DNA from: Streptomyces humi | GTDB taxonomy: Bacteria; Actinomycetota; Actinomycetes; Streptomycetales; Streptomycetaceae | NCBI RefSeq assembly: GCF_001005085.2 | Contig: NZ_LBMU02000052.1 | Location: 1 to 51,763 of the forward strand | DNA: 51,763 nucleotides | Direction: 5' to 3' | In this document: positions 1 through 8,864 of the stretch, piece after piece | Position numbering within the stretch: the stretch's first letter is position 1 | How the letters are laid out: each line of letters starts with the position of its first letter | The notes under the pieces: generated by a model | Seen by the model: only the letters and a program-made list of their open reading frames with translations | Databases searched by the model: none | Told to the model about the DNA's origin: nothing | Made by a program: the position numbers and the translations under genes

Positions 1-36
1 GCGGGCGGCCGGGGGTGTGCGGGCGGCCGGGGGTGT
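1..36 (+). repeat. Perfect 18-bp tandem duplication at the window edge
   Basis: Two exact copies of an 18-bp GC-rich unit occupy positions 1-18 and 19-36. In the frame of the following gene they encode RAAGGV twice. Being a multiple of three, the duplication keeps the frame open, which fits a linker inside a coding region rather than a start region. Confidence 0.85.
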
Positions 37-2467
37 GCGGGTACTGACCTGGAACACCCTCTGGGACCGGTACGACGCCGACCGCATCGACAGTGCCCGG
101 CGCAGGCCCCTGCTGTCGCGGGCCCTGCGCGACGCGGACGTGGACGTGATCGCGTTGCAGGAGGTCGAGGCGGAGCTCCTCGCCCTGCTGCTGGGCGAGG
201 AGTGGGTGCGGGCGGACTGGACGCTGGGCACGGACCCGCGAGGGCGGGACGTCGACGCGTGCGGTCTGCTGCTCCTGAGCCGGCTGCCCGTCATCGAGGC
301 CGCACACCACGAACTGGGCCCGCACAAGGCGCTGACCGCCCTCGTGGTGGCGGCGGACGGGCGGCCCGTGGTCATCACGGCGACCCATCTGAGCAGCGAC
401 CACTCGGAGAACGGCGCCGGCCGGCGCACGGCGGAACTCACCCGCGCCGCCGAGGGCCTGGCGGCCGTGGACGCCGATCTGATCCTGATGGGCGACTTCA
501 ACGACGGCGGCTCCACACCGCAGCTGACGCTGGGCCTTCGGGACGCGTGGAGCGAGGTGCACGGCGCCGACGACACGACCCCGACCTTCGACCCGGGCGG
601 CAATCCGCTGGCCGCGATCTCGTCGTTGACGGGCCGGGCCTCGCGACTGGACCGGGTGCTGCTGCGCGGTGAGGGGCTGCGGGCACGGCGCGCCGAACTC
701 CGCGGTGACGTGCCGTCGGCGGAGGGAACGTACATCTCCGATCACTACGGGGTCCTCGCCGAGCTCACGGCGGGCGCTCCGGAGGCGGACGCCCTGGATT
801 CCCTCGCCGAGGGACCGACGCCCCGCACGGCGCTGGCGTGGCTGCCGCCCGAGGAACTGCGGCCCCCGCTCCAGGAGATCCGCCGGGACCACGACCCGCA
901 GGTCCGCCGCTGGCCCCCGCATGTGAACCTGCTCTTCGGGTTCGTACCGGAGCACGTTTTCGAGCGGGCGGCGGCGGTGCTCGCGACGGCCGCCACCGCT
1001 CCCTTCGACGCCCGGCTGGAGGGCGTGCAGTGGTTCGGCCACCGGGACGACGCGACCGTCTGGCTCGACCCCGCCGCGGCGGGTGAGGAGCCCTGGGCCG
1101 ACCTGCACCGCACGCTCCTGCGTCGCTTCCCCCGTTGCGGCGGCCGGCACCCGGGCTTCACCCCGCACCTCAGCCTGGGCCGCACCACCGACCCGAACAC
1201 CCTGGCCGACGCCTGCGCGGCCCGGCTCGCCCCGATGCCGGTCAGGGTCGGCGAGCTGACCCTGCTCTCACGGCGCGGGGACGAGCCGATGCGGGTGCGG
1301 GCCACGGTGACCCTGGGAACGGGCGAGGTGCGCTGGACGGAGGAGGAGGCTGCGCCAGGCGGGACGCAGGAAAAGGTGACGCGGGTCGCCGAGGAGACCG
1401 CTCACCGCGTCGAGAAGGCGTTCTCCGACGGCGTCGTGCACGTCGTCGGCTCTCGGCGGATGGGCTGCGCGCTGCCCGGTGCGGACCTGGACCTGGTCGC
1501 GGTGCTGCCGGGCACGGTCGGACTCCCGGCCGTCCAGGCACGGTTGGCCGCCGCTCTCCCCGAGGCGACGGACGTGCGTGAGGTGGTCGGGGCCCGCGTG
1601 CCCGGTCTGCGGCTGCGGATCGACGGGCTGGACGTGGACCTGGCCGTGGTCACCACGGGTTCGACGGACCCCGCGGAGGCGGTTTCCCGCCGGACCGAGC
1701 TGGGCGAGGCGGCCGCACTCGCACTCAGCGCGGTGAGCGACGCCGAGGCGGTACTGGCCTCGGTGGGCGGGCACGGGCCTGCCTTCGCCCGGCTGGCGAC
1801 GCAGGTGAAGGCATGGGCAAAGGCCCGGGGCCTGGACTCGGCGCCGTTCGGAGGCCTGCCGGGCCTGGCCTGGTCCGTCCTGGCCGCCCGCACCGCGGCC
1901 GAGGCCGGCGACCTCGCGCCGGGCGATCTCCTACGGCACTTCTTCGCGACGTGGGCGGCCTGGGACTGGCGGGAACCGGTGGGCAGGGCACCCGGCCCGA
2001 CCCAGCCCCTCCTCCCTCTCACCGTCACGACCCCCTCCGCCCCCGTACGCCCCTGCACCGACCAGGTGACGGCGGGCATGCGTGACCTGGTGACCCAAGA
2101 GCTGTTCCACGCCTGGGAGTTGCTGGCCGCGACCACGGACCCGTACCCCCGGTCCGAACTCCTCGCCCTTCCCCCACTCCACCGCCGCCACGCGGCCTGG
2201 GCAGTCCTGACGGTGGGCCCGGACGCGGACGAGGGCCGGGTGCGGGGCAGGATGCGAGCCCTCCTCGCCGACCTCTCGGCGTCGGTCCCCGACTGCCATG
2301 CCTGGCCCCGTCCCTTCACCACGAACCCGCTCCGCTACGCCATCGGCCTGGGCTCCGCCCCACCGACCGCCGGCCACCTCGCGGCTCTCGCGGAACGCCG
2401 ACTGCGCGGCCTGCCCGGGGTCACACTGACGCGGGCCGAGGGAGGCGCGATGCCGACCTTGCGCTGA
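2..2467 (+). CDS. EEP nuclease/phosphatase - 2H phosphoesterase - poly(A) polymerase-like fusion (5' partial)
   Basis: Residue numbers count from the GTG at 17. Residues 7-250 form an endonuclease/exonuclease/phosphatase domain with TWNT (Asn13), LQEVE (Glu49), ATHLSS (His124), MGDFND (Asp160, Asn162) and a final SDH (241-243). Residues 270-435 look like a 2H (2'-5' RNA ligase/cyclic phosphodiesterase) domain with HVN at 302-304 and HLS at 384-386. Residues 450-790 carry a DNA-polymerase-beta-type nucleotidyltransferase core, GS at 477-478 with Asp490, Asp492 and Asp541, followed by a PAP-like helical region. Such activities process cyclic or phosphate RNA ends and add nucleotides, so RNA-end repair is the inferred role. 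The frame stays open through base 2 with no convincing ribosome site at the GTG, so the true start, possibly with an RNA-cyclic-end-recognition (MJ1316/DUF504) domain, probably lies outside the window. Confidence 0.8.
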   Translation, partial: RAAGGVRAAGGVRVLTWNTLWDRYDADRIDSARRRPLLSRALRDADVDVIALQEVEAELLALLLGEEWVRADWTLGTDPRGRDVDACGLLLLSRLPVIEAAHHELGPHKALTALVVAADGRPVVITATHLSSDHSENGAGRRTAELTRAAEGLAAVDADLILMGDFNDGGSTPQLTLGLRDAWSEVHGADDTTPTFDPGGNPLAAISSLTGRASRLDRVLLRGEGLRARRAELRGDVPSAEGTYISDHYGVLAELTAGAPEADALDSLAEGPTPRTALAWLPPEELRPPLQEIRRDHDPQVRRWPPHVNLLFGFVPEHVFERAAAVLATAATAPFDARLEGVQWFGHRDDATVWLDPAAAGEEPWADLHRTLLRRFPRCGGRHPGFTPHLSLGRTTDPNTLADACAARLAPMPVRVGELTLLSRRGDEPMRVRATVTLGTGEVRWTEEEAAPGGTQEKVTRVAEETAHRVEKAFSDGVVHVVGSRRMGCALPGADLDLVAVLPGTVGLPAVQARLAAALPEATDVREVVGARVPGLRLRIDGLDVDLAVVTTGSTDPAEAVSRRTELGEAAALALSAVSDAEAVLASVGGHGPAFARLATQVKAWAKARGLDSAPFGGLPGLAWSVLAARTAAEAGDLAPGDLLRHFFATWAAWDWREPVGRAPGPTQPLLPLTVTTPSAPVRPCTDQVTAGMRDLVTQELFHAWELLAATTDPYPRSELLALPPLHRRHAAWAVLTVGPDADEGRVRGRMRALLADLSASVPDCHAWPRPFTTNPLRYAIGLGSAPPTAGHLAALAERRLRGLPGVTLTRAEGGAMPTLR

Positions 2468-2591
2468 CGCCGGCGAGCCCGAGGAGCCGCGAGGCCGTTC
2501 CACTGGACGGCGCGGGGGAACTGCGGCAGCCGGTGACGGGTACCGGGCTCCCGGCCGGCAGCAGTTCGTCGGGGTGCGGAGCGGCCGATGG

Positions 2592-2825
2592 CTAGGGGGT
2601 ACCGGTACCCGCGGCGGCTTCAGTACGGGTCGATCCCCAGAGGGTGGCCTGTGCCTGCCAGGCGGTTTCCCCGCTGGATTCCACCAGCTCGGTCGGGATG
2701 CCGACCACATCGGTGACGATCGCGTAGAAACGCCGGTCGACCTCGTCTTGGGACAGCCCGTCCGACCTGCGGCGTTCCGACCGGGTCAGAGGCGTCATGT
2801 CGTCGCGCTCCCACATGAGCGTCAT
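2592..2825 (-). pseudogene. Orphan Rhs C-terminal fragment
   Basis: The 77 residues align with the part of the neighbouring 1548-residue Rhs protein just before its hyperconserved core. SQDEVDRRFYAIVTDVVG matches PQEEVDERFFAVVTDVVG, and the upstream TLMWE matches TVTWE. The fragment has no YD repeats, no core motif and no toxin, and it stops after about one module. It lies just downstream of the immunity-like gene, where displaced Rhs tips are typically left by recombination between cassettes. I read it as a degenerate remnant; translation as a small protein cannot be excluded. Confidence 0.7.
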
Positions 2826-2846
2826 CTCGTCATCCGGCGTCCGGGT

Positions 2847-3311
2847 TCATGAAACGACGGCGTCCACCCTGACCGGGAGTTCCGTGTCGTCCTGGACCGC
2901 ACCGACGAGCAGCGTCCGGCGTCCCAGACCCCAGGCCCGCTGCTCGATGTAATCGATGCCCACCGACTCGGCACTGTCCAGTCGGGCGAGGCGACCGGCA
3001 AGAACACCGGTCTCCACCTGGTCTGCGATTCGTCCGACCACCTGCGCGGACTCGTCGTACAGCGATTCCAGCGCGTCGAAGCCGGCCTCCTCGTCGACCT
3101 CGCGCTCCCACAGAGTGACAGCGAGGCGCACCTGCGGGGCGTCCCCCTCGATACCCGCCAGCAGGTCGTCCTTGCGCCAGACACGAGGGAACGCGCCCGG
3201 CACCTGGCGCGCCACGCCCCAGCCCAGCCGTTCCAGGACGGCGCTGACCGCCTCGCCCGTCAGGTTCTCGTCGCCTGCCAGGGACTCCAGAACCGCTACA
3301 ACCTCGTCCAC
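2847..3311 (-). CDS. Putative immunity protein for the Rhs toxin
   Basis: This 154-residue acidic, probably cytoplasmic protein has no signal peptide, membrane segment or metal motif. Its GTG start lies three bases after the stop of the Rhs toxin gene, so the two are almost certainly co-transcribed and coupled. A small acidic gene directly after a polymorphic-toxin C-terminus is the standard place for the cognate immunity protein, and that position is the only basis for the call. I do not recognise the family. The protein should bind and neutralise the nuclease-like tip encoded upstream. Confidence 0.6.
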   Translation of the reverse strand: MDEVVAVLESLAGDENLTGEAVSAVLERLGWGVARQVPGAFPRVWRKDDLLAGIEGDAPQVRLAVTLWEREVDEEAGFDALESLYDESAQVVGRIADQVETGVLAGRLARLDSAESVGIDYIEQRAWGLGRRTLLVGAVQDDTELPVRVDAVVS

Positions 3312-3314
3312 GCC

Positions 3315-6300
3315 CTAATCCATTCCGTTTCCCGGCACATGGAAGACGTTCAGCCTTCCATCGGCGAATTCGTCTGGGAACTTGGTGCTGAAAAGATCCC
3401 GGAGGTGCTCGGCCCCCTCCGGATAGGAGGTGGCATACCGCACCCCCCTGCCGCCCAGTCCTTCGTTCAGCGCCAGAAGCTTCTCGGCCTGACTCGTGAT
3501 CCGGTCTTCGTCGTAGTGACGATGCGCAGGATTGTACTGGGACGCCGCCCACTCACCCGGATGGTCACCACCCGTCCACTTCGCCTCGACGATGAAGCCG
3601 TCCGCGGTGGGACCGCCGTCCACATGCACTTCACGGCCGTCTCCGAGGCGCCACACCTGCTCGTAGTCCGTGTGCGTGACGAACCGTTGGTAACGGAACG
3701 AGACGCGTTGCAGCAATTTGTCGGTCATCCACTGGATGCCCACGAACGTCGGGCATTTCTGTAGGCCGAGCGGATCCACCCAGAGATGGGGATTGGAGAC
3801 GTAGGCATAGTGGTCCGGCCCTGCCTGGAGCCCGAGCGGGTCGGGGGTCAGGAAGCGGACACTGTGCGGGTCGTAGTAGCGGTGGAAGTTGTAATGGAGG
3901 CCGCTTTCCGCGTCCGCGTACTGTCCGGGGAAACGGAGCGGGCACGATGGCCCGCCGGCCGCGGCCGTGACGGGTTCGTCTTCGTCGCCCCAGAGACCGG
4001 ATCTGCCCCGCCACCGCACCACGCCGTCGAGACCGATCAGTTCGACAGGTGTGCCGACGACGTCGGTGACGACGGCGAAGAACCGCTCGTCGACTTCCTC
4101 CTGGGGCAGCTCGCGCGAACGCGTCCGCTCCGCCTGCGCCATCGGACGGTGCGTACCCGGTTCGTACTCCCATGTGACCGTGTGCTCGCCCGTGTCGCTC
4201 CAGCGGGACTGCTCCGCCAGGCGCCGGCCGTCCCAGGTGAACGCGGTCCGCTCGACGACCTGCCCGTCCTCGGCGTGGCACCGCTTCTGCGTGCGACGTC
4301 CGAACGGGTCGTAGTCGTAGCTCCAGCGACGGCCGTCGGGGCCGGTCATGCCGGTGAGCCGGTCGTCCGCGTCCCAACTGAACGACCACGCCCGGCGTCC
4401 CCCGGACAGTGTCCGCTGCACCAGTCCGGTGACCCGGCCCTGGCCGTCGTACGTGTACGACCTCCTGCCCGCTCGACGGACGCGGTTCCCCGCATACCTG
4501 TGTAGGGCCTGCTCTCCGTCCGCCCGGCCCGTGCGGGACGAGGACGTCGGGTTGCCCGCGGCGTCGTACGCGTAGCGTTCCTGCCAGGAGTCACCGTCGA
4601 CCGCCACGACGCGACCGCGCTCGTCGTGCCGGAACTGTCGGCGACCACCGTGGAGGTCGCGGGTCTCGGTCAGTCGGCCACCGGTTCCGTACACATAGTC
4701 GCGACGGCTGACGACACGGCTCTCGTCAGCTGGGCGCTCGCCATCGGGGACGCGCAGCACATGGGAAGTCATACGGCGGCACGCGTCCCAGTGACGCTCC
4801 ATACGGAGGGCGCCGCCGAAGTCCCGTTCCACCTCGTTGCCGTCTTCGTCATGCCGGAAGACGATCTCGTGCCCGGCGCTCGACAGCCTCGCCGGCAGAC
4901 TCCGCTTCGAGTACTCCCAACGGCTCACCGCTCCGGACGGCGTCCTCCGCACCGTGCGGCGGCCCAGTCGGTCATAGGCGTGGCTGATGGTTCGGCCGTC
5001 GACCGTCTCGCTCAGCACGCGGCCGAGCGGATCGCGCTCCGCCTCCACGACGACATCACCGCACCGGGCCCGGTACACCTGTCCGCTCGGCGTGTAGGAG
5101 AACGTCGTCGAGGACTCCGCAGTGCGCTTGCCGACGACTCTGCCCACGGCGTCGCGCTCGTAGGACGTCACCTGCCCGGCACCGTTGGTGCGCCGGGCGA
5201 GCCGGCCTGCGGCATCGTACGAATAGACCAGAGTGCGGCCGTCGAAGTCGGTCTCCGACTCCAGGAGCCCCGTGGTGCCGAATCGGTACTGCCACGCGAG
5301 GCCCTGCTCGTTCGTGACGCCCACCAGTCTGAGTTCCGTGTCGTAGCGGAAGTGCCGCTGCCGGCCGTCGGCATCGGACCGCCAGGCAGGAAGATCGAAA
5401 TGGGTGTACCCGAAACGAGTGACGGAGCCCGATGAATCCGTGTGGTGCACGAGACGCCCCTCGGCATCCCACTCCCACACCTCCCTGCCGCCGTCGGGCG
5501 TCGTCCGCGACAGGGGCTTGCCCTCGACGTTCCAGGTCAGGCGGGTCACATTGCCCAGAGCGTCGCGGATCTCGGAGACCCGGCCGAAAGCGTCCCGGGT
5601 GTGCCGCACGGTTCCGCCGAGGGGATCGACCGATTTCACGGGGAGCCCACGCGCATCGGTCTCGACCTTTGTGACCGCTCCGTCCGGATCGGTGATCTCG
5701 GTCAGCGCCCCCTTGTCGTCATAGGCGAACCGGGTCGTCTCCGCGAGTGGAGTGGTGACCGATGTGCGGTTACCGCGGTCGTCGTAGGCGTAGGACCAGC
5801 GGGCACCGTCGGCGGCCTCGGTCATCACGGGAAGGCGCTGCTCGTTGAACTCGGCCCGCGCGGTGGTGCCGTCGGCGCTCGTGATGCCGATGAGGTTTCC
5901 GGCGGCGTCGTAGGCATAACGGGTGCTGTTGCCCAGCGCGTCGGTATGCCCCGTCAGCCGGTCCCGGCGGTCCCATTCGTATCGCGTGATATTTCCCAGC
6001 GCGTCGATGACCGCCGTACGCTGTAGCCGCTCGTTGTACTCGTGCACCGTGGCGTGTCCGAACGAGTCGGTGTACACCGTCCGGCGGGAGTCACGGTCGT
6101 ACGTGAGCCGGCAGTCGAGGAACCCGTCCGCGCCCGCGCCCCGTACGCAGCGGTCCTCTTCGTCGTACTCGAACTCGTACCAGGAACCGCACCGGTCCTC
6201 CCACCTGGTGATCCTCCCCCGGTCGTCGTAGGCGTACCGGAAGGGCAGTCCGGAGGAGTCGTACACGTGGACCAGGTCACCGTCGCGGTAGGCGTAGCGT

Positions 6301-7961
6301 ACGAGAGTCACGTCGTCCGAGCCGTTCGCTTCCGCCAGTCGCAGCGACGAGATGCGCCCCGCTTCCGTTTCGATCGCGACGCGGTACCCCCCGCTGTGGT
6401 GCAGGGCCACCGGCTCCCCGGCAGCCGAGTACTCGACGTCGATGCGATGTCCGTTGCGGTCGCTCCGGCTGTGCAGGGAGAACACCGTGCTGCCGTCGGC
6501 ACCCGGCGCACCGTCCCGCTGGAACACACGGGTGACCCCGGTCTCCGGATCCGTGATGGTCATCGGCCCGCCGGGGTTTCCGTCCCACTCCAACGGCCAG
6601 CGGGGCCCTTCCAGCGGGTACACGGAACCGCCGGGCGTGGGACGGGGGTAGGCGAGCAGCATTCCGTCGTCCGAGGCGAAGGCGATCCCGTGGTCGTCCA
6701 CCTCCAGTCGTTCGTCAAGCGTCGACGTCCAGGACGGACCGAACCACCTGCCGTAGCGGTAGGTGGACAGATGAGTCCGTTTGACTTCGAGCGGCAGGAT
6801 GCCCGGCAGCGTCACATCTGAAGCGACCATGAGCATCTCGCCCGACACCAGGTCGATGGGATCGCCGCCCGGGCAGCGCCCCGCAAGTGCCTTGCCTCTG
6901 GCGACCAGATCCGTCATGCCGGAGCGCAGACTCGTCAGACCACGGGTTCCGAGCCCACGCACGGCCTCGGCCATGCCCTTGAGCCCCAGCTTGCCGAGTC
7001 CCCGCATGCCCTTGGCGAGTTTGCCGAGGCTGGTGATGCCCTTGCCGCCCGGTATGCAGTCCAGCGCGGCGAACGCCACATCCCACAGGGACGCCTGGCC
7101 TTTTGAGTATTTGTAGAGGGTGTCCGCGAGGACGACGAGCGCCGCCACGAGGACGATCGCGCCGAGGATGGGCCCACCGATGATCATCGCGATGATCCCG
7201 ACGACCGCGACGACGACCTTGCAGACGGTGACGATGGTGTCCCAGTTGTCCTCGAACCAGTGGCCGACGTCCTGCCACCAGTGCCGGTTCGGGATCCCGG
7301 CGTCGGACGCCTCGTCGATCTTCCGCTTCGCCTCACCCGCCGCGTCGTCGCGCATCTTCCGGGCGTCCTCGGCCATCTTCTTCGCCGCGTCGAGGGCGCT
7401 CTGCGCGGAGGTGACGTCCGACTGGGCCTTGGTGTGCGCGGACTTGGCGCTCTGCACGTCCCGGGTCGCGGCCCGCACCTTGCCCTCGTCCGGCTTCTCA
7501 GCGCTTTTGCTGCCGGTGGGGTCGTCCTTGTACTTGTCCGCTTCCTTCGACGCCCGGGTGACCCAGGAATCGGCGGAGGAGAGGCGGGACTTGGCGGAGG
7601 ACAGATCGGACTGGGCGTCCTTGGCCTTGGCGAGGGCCTTGTCGGCCAGCGCCTGGGCCCGCTCCAGCTTCGGCCAGTAGTCCGCGAGGGCGTCGCCGCA
7701 CATCTCGTAGGACTTCTTCAGCTTCTTCAGGTTCTTCGGAACGTCCTTGAACTGCTCCTTGAAGACGTCGGCCGACTTGCCCGCCCACTGGAGGAGGGTG
7801 TCCTCGCCGGCCATGCCCTTGACCAGACGCAGCGCGTCGGAGACGTCGTCGGCGAAGGAGTGCAGCTGCGCGGCGAGAGTACGGACGCGTTGCGGGTCGC
7901 CGGGGGTGGGGTCCCTGTCGAGGTCGAGTGGATGCCAGTCCGCCGGTCGGTACCCCGCCAT
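3315..7961 (-). CDS. Rhs/YD-repeat polymorphic toxin with type VII-like N-terminus and nuclease-like tip
   Basis: The protein has 1548 residues. Residues 1-100 resemble the helical T7SS-signal region of actinobacterial Rhs proteins, 100-215 are Lys/Ala/Asp-rich coiled coil, and 243-283 are strongly hydrophobic. Residues 363-440 are DUF6531-like (PGGDPIDLVSGEM). YD repeats run from about 500 to 1280, and the Rhs core with YYDPHSVRFLTPDPLG spans 1343-1402, ending in a DPLGL motif where Rhs proteins are usually cleaved. The last 146 residues (1403-1548) are the variable toxin. Asp1454 and Glu1459-x-Lys1461 in ADGFIVEAKW fit a PD-(D/E)xK restriction-endonuclease-fold nuclease. Known relatives form a shell that delivers the tip to competitors. 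Export by the ESX/T7 pathway is inferred from the N-terminus and a nearby WXG100-like gene. The ATG follows a GGGGAC ribosome site. Confidence 0.85.
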   Translation of the reverse strand: MAGYRPADWHPLDLDRDPTPGDPQRVRTLAAQLHSFADDVSDALRLVKGMAGEDTLLQWAGKSADVFKEQFKDVPKNLKKLKKSYEMCGDALADYWPKLERAQALADKALAKAKDAQSDLSSAKSRLSSADSWVTRASKEADKYKDDPTGSKSAEKPDEGKVRAATRDVQSAKSAHTKAQSDVTSAQSALDAAKKMAEDARKMRDDAAGEAKRKIDEASDAGIPNRHWWQDVGHWFEDNWDTIVTVCKVVVAVVGIIAMIIGGPILGAIVLVAALVVLADTLYKYSKGQASLWDVAFAALDCIPGGKGITSLGKLAKGMRGLGKLGLKGMAEAVRGLGTRGLTSLRSGMTDLVARGKALAGRCPGGDPIDLVSGEMLMVASDVTLPGILPLEVKRTHLSTYRYGRWFGPSWTSTLDERLEVDDHGIAFASDDGMLLAYPRPTPGGSVYPLEGPRWPLEWDGNPGGPMTITDPETGVTRVFQRDGAPGADGSTVFSLHSRSDRNGHRIDVEYSAAGEPVALHHSGGYRVAIETEAGRISSLRLAEANGSDDVTLVRYAYRDGDLVHVYDSSGLPFRYAYDDRGRITRWEDRCGSWYEFEYDEEDRCVRGAGADGFLDCRLTYDRDSRRTVYTDSFGHATVHEYNERLQRTAVIDALGNITRYEWDRRDRLTGHTDALGNSTRYAYDAAGNLIGITSADGTTARAEFNEQRLPVMTEAADGARWSYAYDDRGNRTSVTTPLAETTRFAYDDKGALTEITDPDGAVTKVETDARGLPVKSVDPLGGTVRHTRDAFGRVSEIRDALGNVTRLTWNVEGKPLSRTTPDGGREVWEWDAEGRLVHHTDSSGSVTRFGYTHFDLPAWRSDADGRQRHFRYDTELRLVGVTNEQGLAWQYRFGTTGLLESETDFDGRTLVYSYDAAGRLARRTNGAGQVTSYERDAVGRVVGKRTAESSTTFSYTPSGQVYRARCGDVVVEAERDPLGRVLSETVDGRTISHAYDRLGRRTVRRTPSGAVSRWEYSKRSLPARLSSAGHEIVFRHDEDGNEVERDFGGALRMERHWDACRRMTSHVLRVPDGERPADESRVVSRRDYVYGTGGRLTETRDLHGGRRQFRHDERGRVVAVDGDSWQERYAYDAAGNPTSSSRTGRADGEQALHRYAGNRVRRAGRRSYTYDGQGRVTGLVQRTLSGGRRAWSFSWDADDRLTGMTGPDGRRWSYDYDPFGRRTQKRCHAEDGQVVERTAFTWDGRRLAEQSRWSDTGEHTVTWEYEPGTHRPMAQAERTRSRELPQEEVDERFFAVVTDVVGTPVELIGLDGVVRWRGRSGLWGDEDEPVTAAAGGPSCPLRFPGQYADAESGLHYNFHRYYDPHSVRFLTPDPLGLQAGPDHYAYVSNPHLWVDPLGLQKCPTFVGIQWMTDKLLQRVSFRYQRFVTHTDYEQVWRLGDGREVHVDGGPTADGFIVEAKWTGGDHPGEWAASQYNPAHRHYDEDRITSQAEKLLALNEGLGGRGVRYATSYPEGAEHLRDLFSTKFPDEFADGRLNVFHVPGNGMD

Positions 7962-8121
7962 GTCCCCGCCACCCCCGTCGCGTACGCCCCGTCAACAAGC
8001 CTGTGCACACGCGAACTTACAAGGAACGGTCGTTCGAGGTGAAGCCCGGCGCACAGGCTGGGCCGTGAGCCGGGTGATCAGGCGCCGGGACGATCGCGGA
8101 GGGTCCAGAAGCGTGCACCCT

Positions 8122-8253
8122 TCAGACCGCGTTCACCCGCGCCACCGCCTCTTCGGAAGAAACACCGAACCTGGTCACCGGCACTTCGGCGATGTCCCGG
8201 AAGAACTCCAGCATTCCGTCGTCGAGTTCCATGAGGAACTCCTGGGTTCTCAC
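8122..8253 (-). CDS. Short coupled ORF, probably a truncated gene
   Basis: This 43-codon ORF starts at a GTG that overlaps the stop of the SUKH-like gene (GTGA overlap). The protein contains VPVTRFGVSSEEAVARVNAV. From memory it resembles the N-terminal part of small Streptomyces proteins with an EEAVARIN motif, which normally continue beyond it, whereas here a stop follows at once. It is therefore likely a 3'-truncated remnant within the toxin/immunity island. No function can be assigned. Confidence 0.5.
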   Translation of the reverse strand: MRTQEFLMELDDGMLEFFRDIAEVPVTRFGVSSEEAVARVNAV

Positions 8254-8849
8254 CCCGGTTCCCCTTCTGGCGTCGGACGGTCGGGGCGCGGCGACCGCGG
8301 TCGGCGGCGGACGGTTTCCGGATCCGGCTCCGGGGCGAAGGCAGGGCGGACACTGGGGAAGTCGCTGGGGAACACGTCCAGCCTGGTCGTCCCGGAAAGG
8401 ATTGCGACGAGGAATTCCACCATTCCGCCTTCGAAGTGGGACCACTTCGTGTTCCGCGCCCCGTTCGCCGTGACGGTCCACTCGTCGGGGGCGTGATCGG
8501 GTTCGGTGACCCAGTAGATCGTGTCTCCGTTGTCGGTCTTCCCGGCGGCCAGCAGGTGGTCGATGTCGTACGGGACTCGCTTCCGCAGGCTCTCCGGCAT
8601 CTGTTCCAGCAGCTCGGCGGCGCGTTCGGCGGCGCCGGCGAGGCGTGTCGGCCAGAACTGCGAATGCGGATGCAGGATGGTCATGAAGCCGTCGAAGTCG
8701 CCCGGCCCGTAGCGTTCCGACAACCTTTTGTAGTCGTCCGGCAGCCGGACCCCGAGTTCGTCCTCCACCCGTTCCCAGTCGACGGCGGCCCGGGGCGCGT
8801 CAGTCGGCGGCGGTACCAGTCGCAACAGCTCTTCCAGTGCGATCGTCAT
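8250..8849 (-). CDS. SMI1/KNR4 (SUKH) family protein
   Basis: The protein has 199 residues. The segment WERVEDELGVRLPDDYKRLSERYG near residues 24-47 carries the SUKH signature, and the later part includes the conserved acidic and aromatic positions (DIDHLLAAGKTDNGDTIYW). The last 45 residues are Pro/Arg-rich and poorly ordered. SUKH proteins are common immunity proteins of polymorphic toxins, and this gene sits upstream of the Rhs toxin gene on the same strand. Since a different gene follows the toxin directly, this one may guard against a different, absent or external toxin. The start ATG is preceded by GGAGGGAGACGCA. Confidence 0.8.
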   Translation of the reverse strand: MTIALEELLRLVPPPTDAPRAAVDWERVEDELGVRLPDDYKRLSERYGPGDFDGFMTILHPHSQFWPTRLAGAAERAAELLEQMPESLRKRVPYDIDHLLAAGKTDNGDTIYWVTEPDHAPDEWTVTANGARNTKWSHFEGGMVEFLVAILSGTTRLDVFPSDFPSVRPAFAPEPDPETVRRRPRSPRPDRPTPEGEPG

Positions 8850-8864
8850 TGCGTCTCCCTCCGT

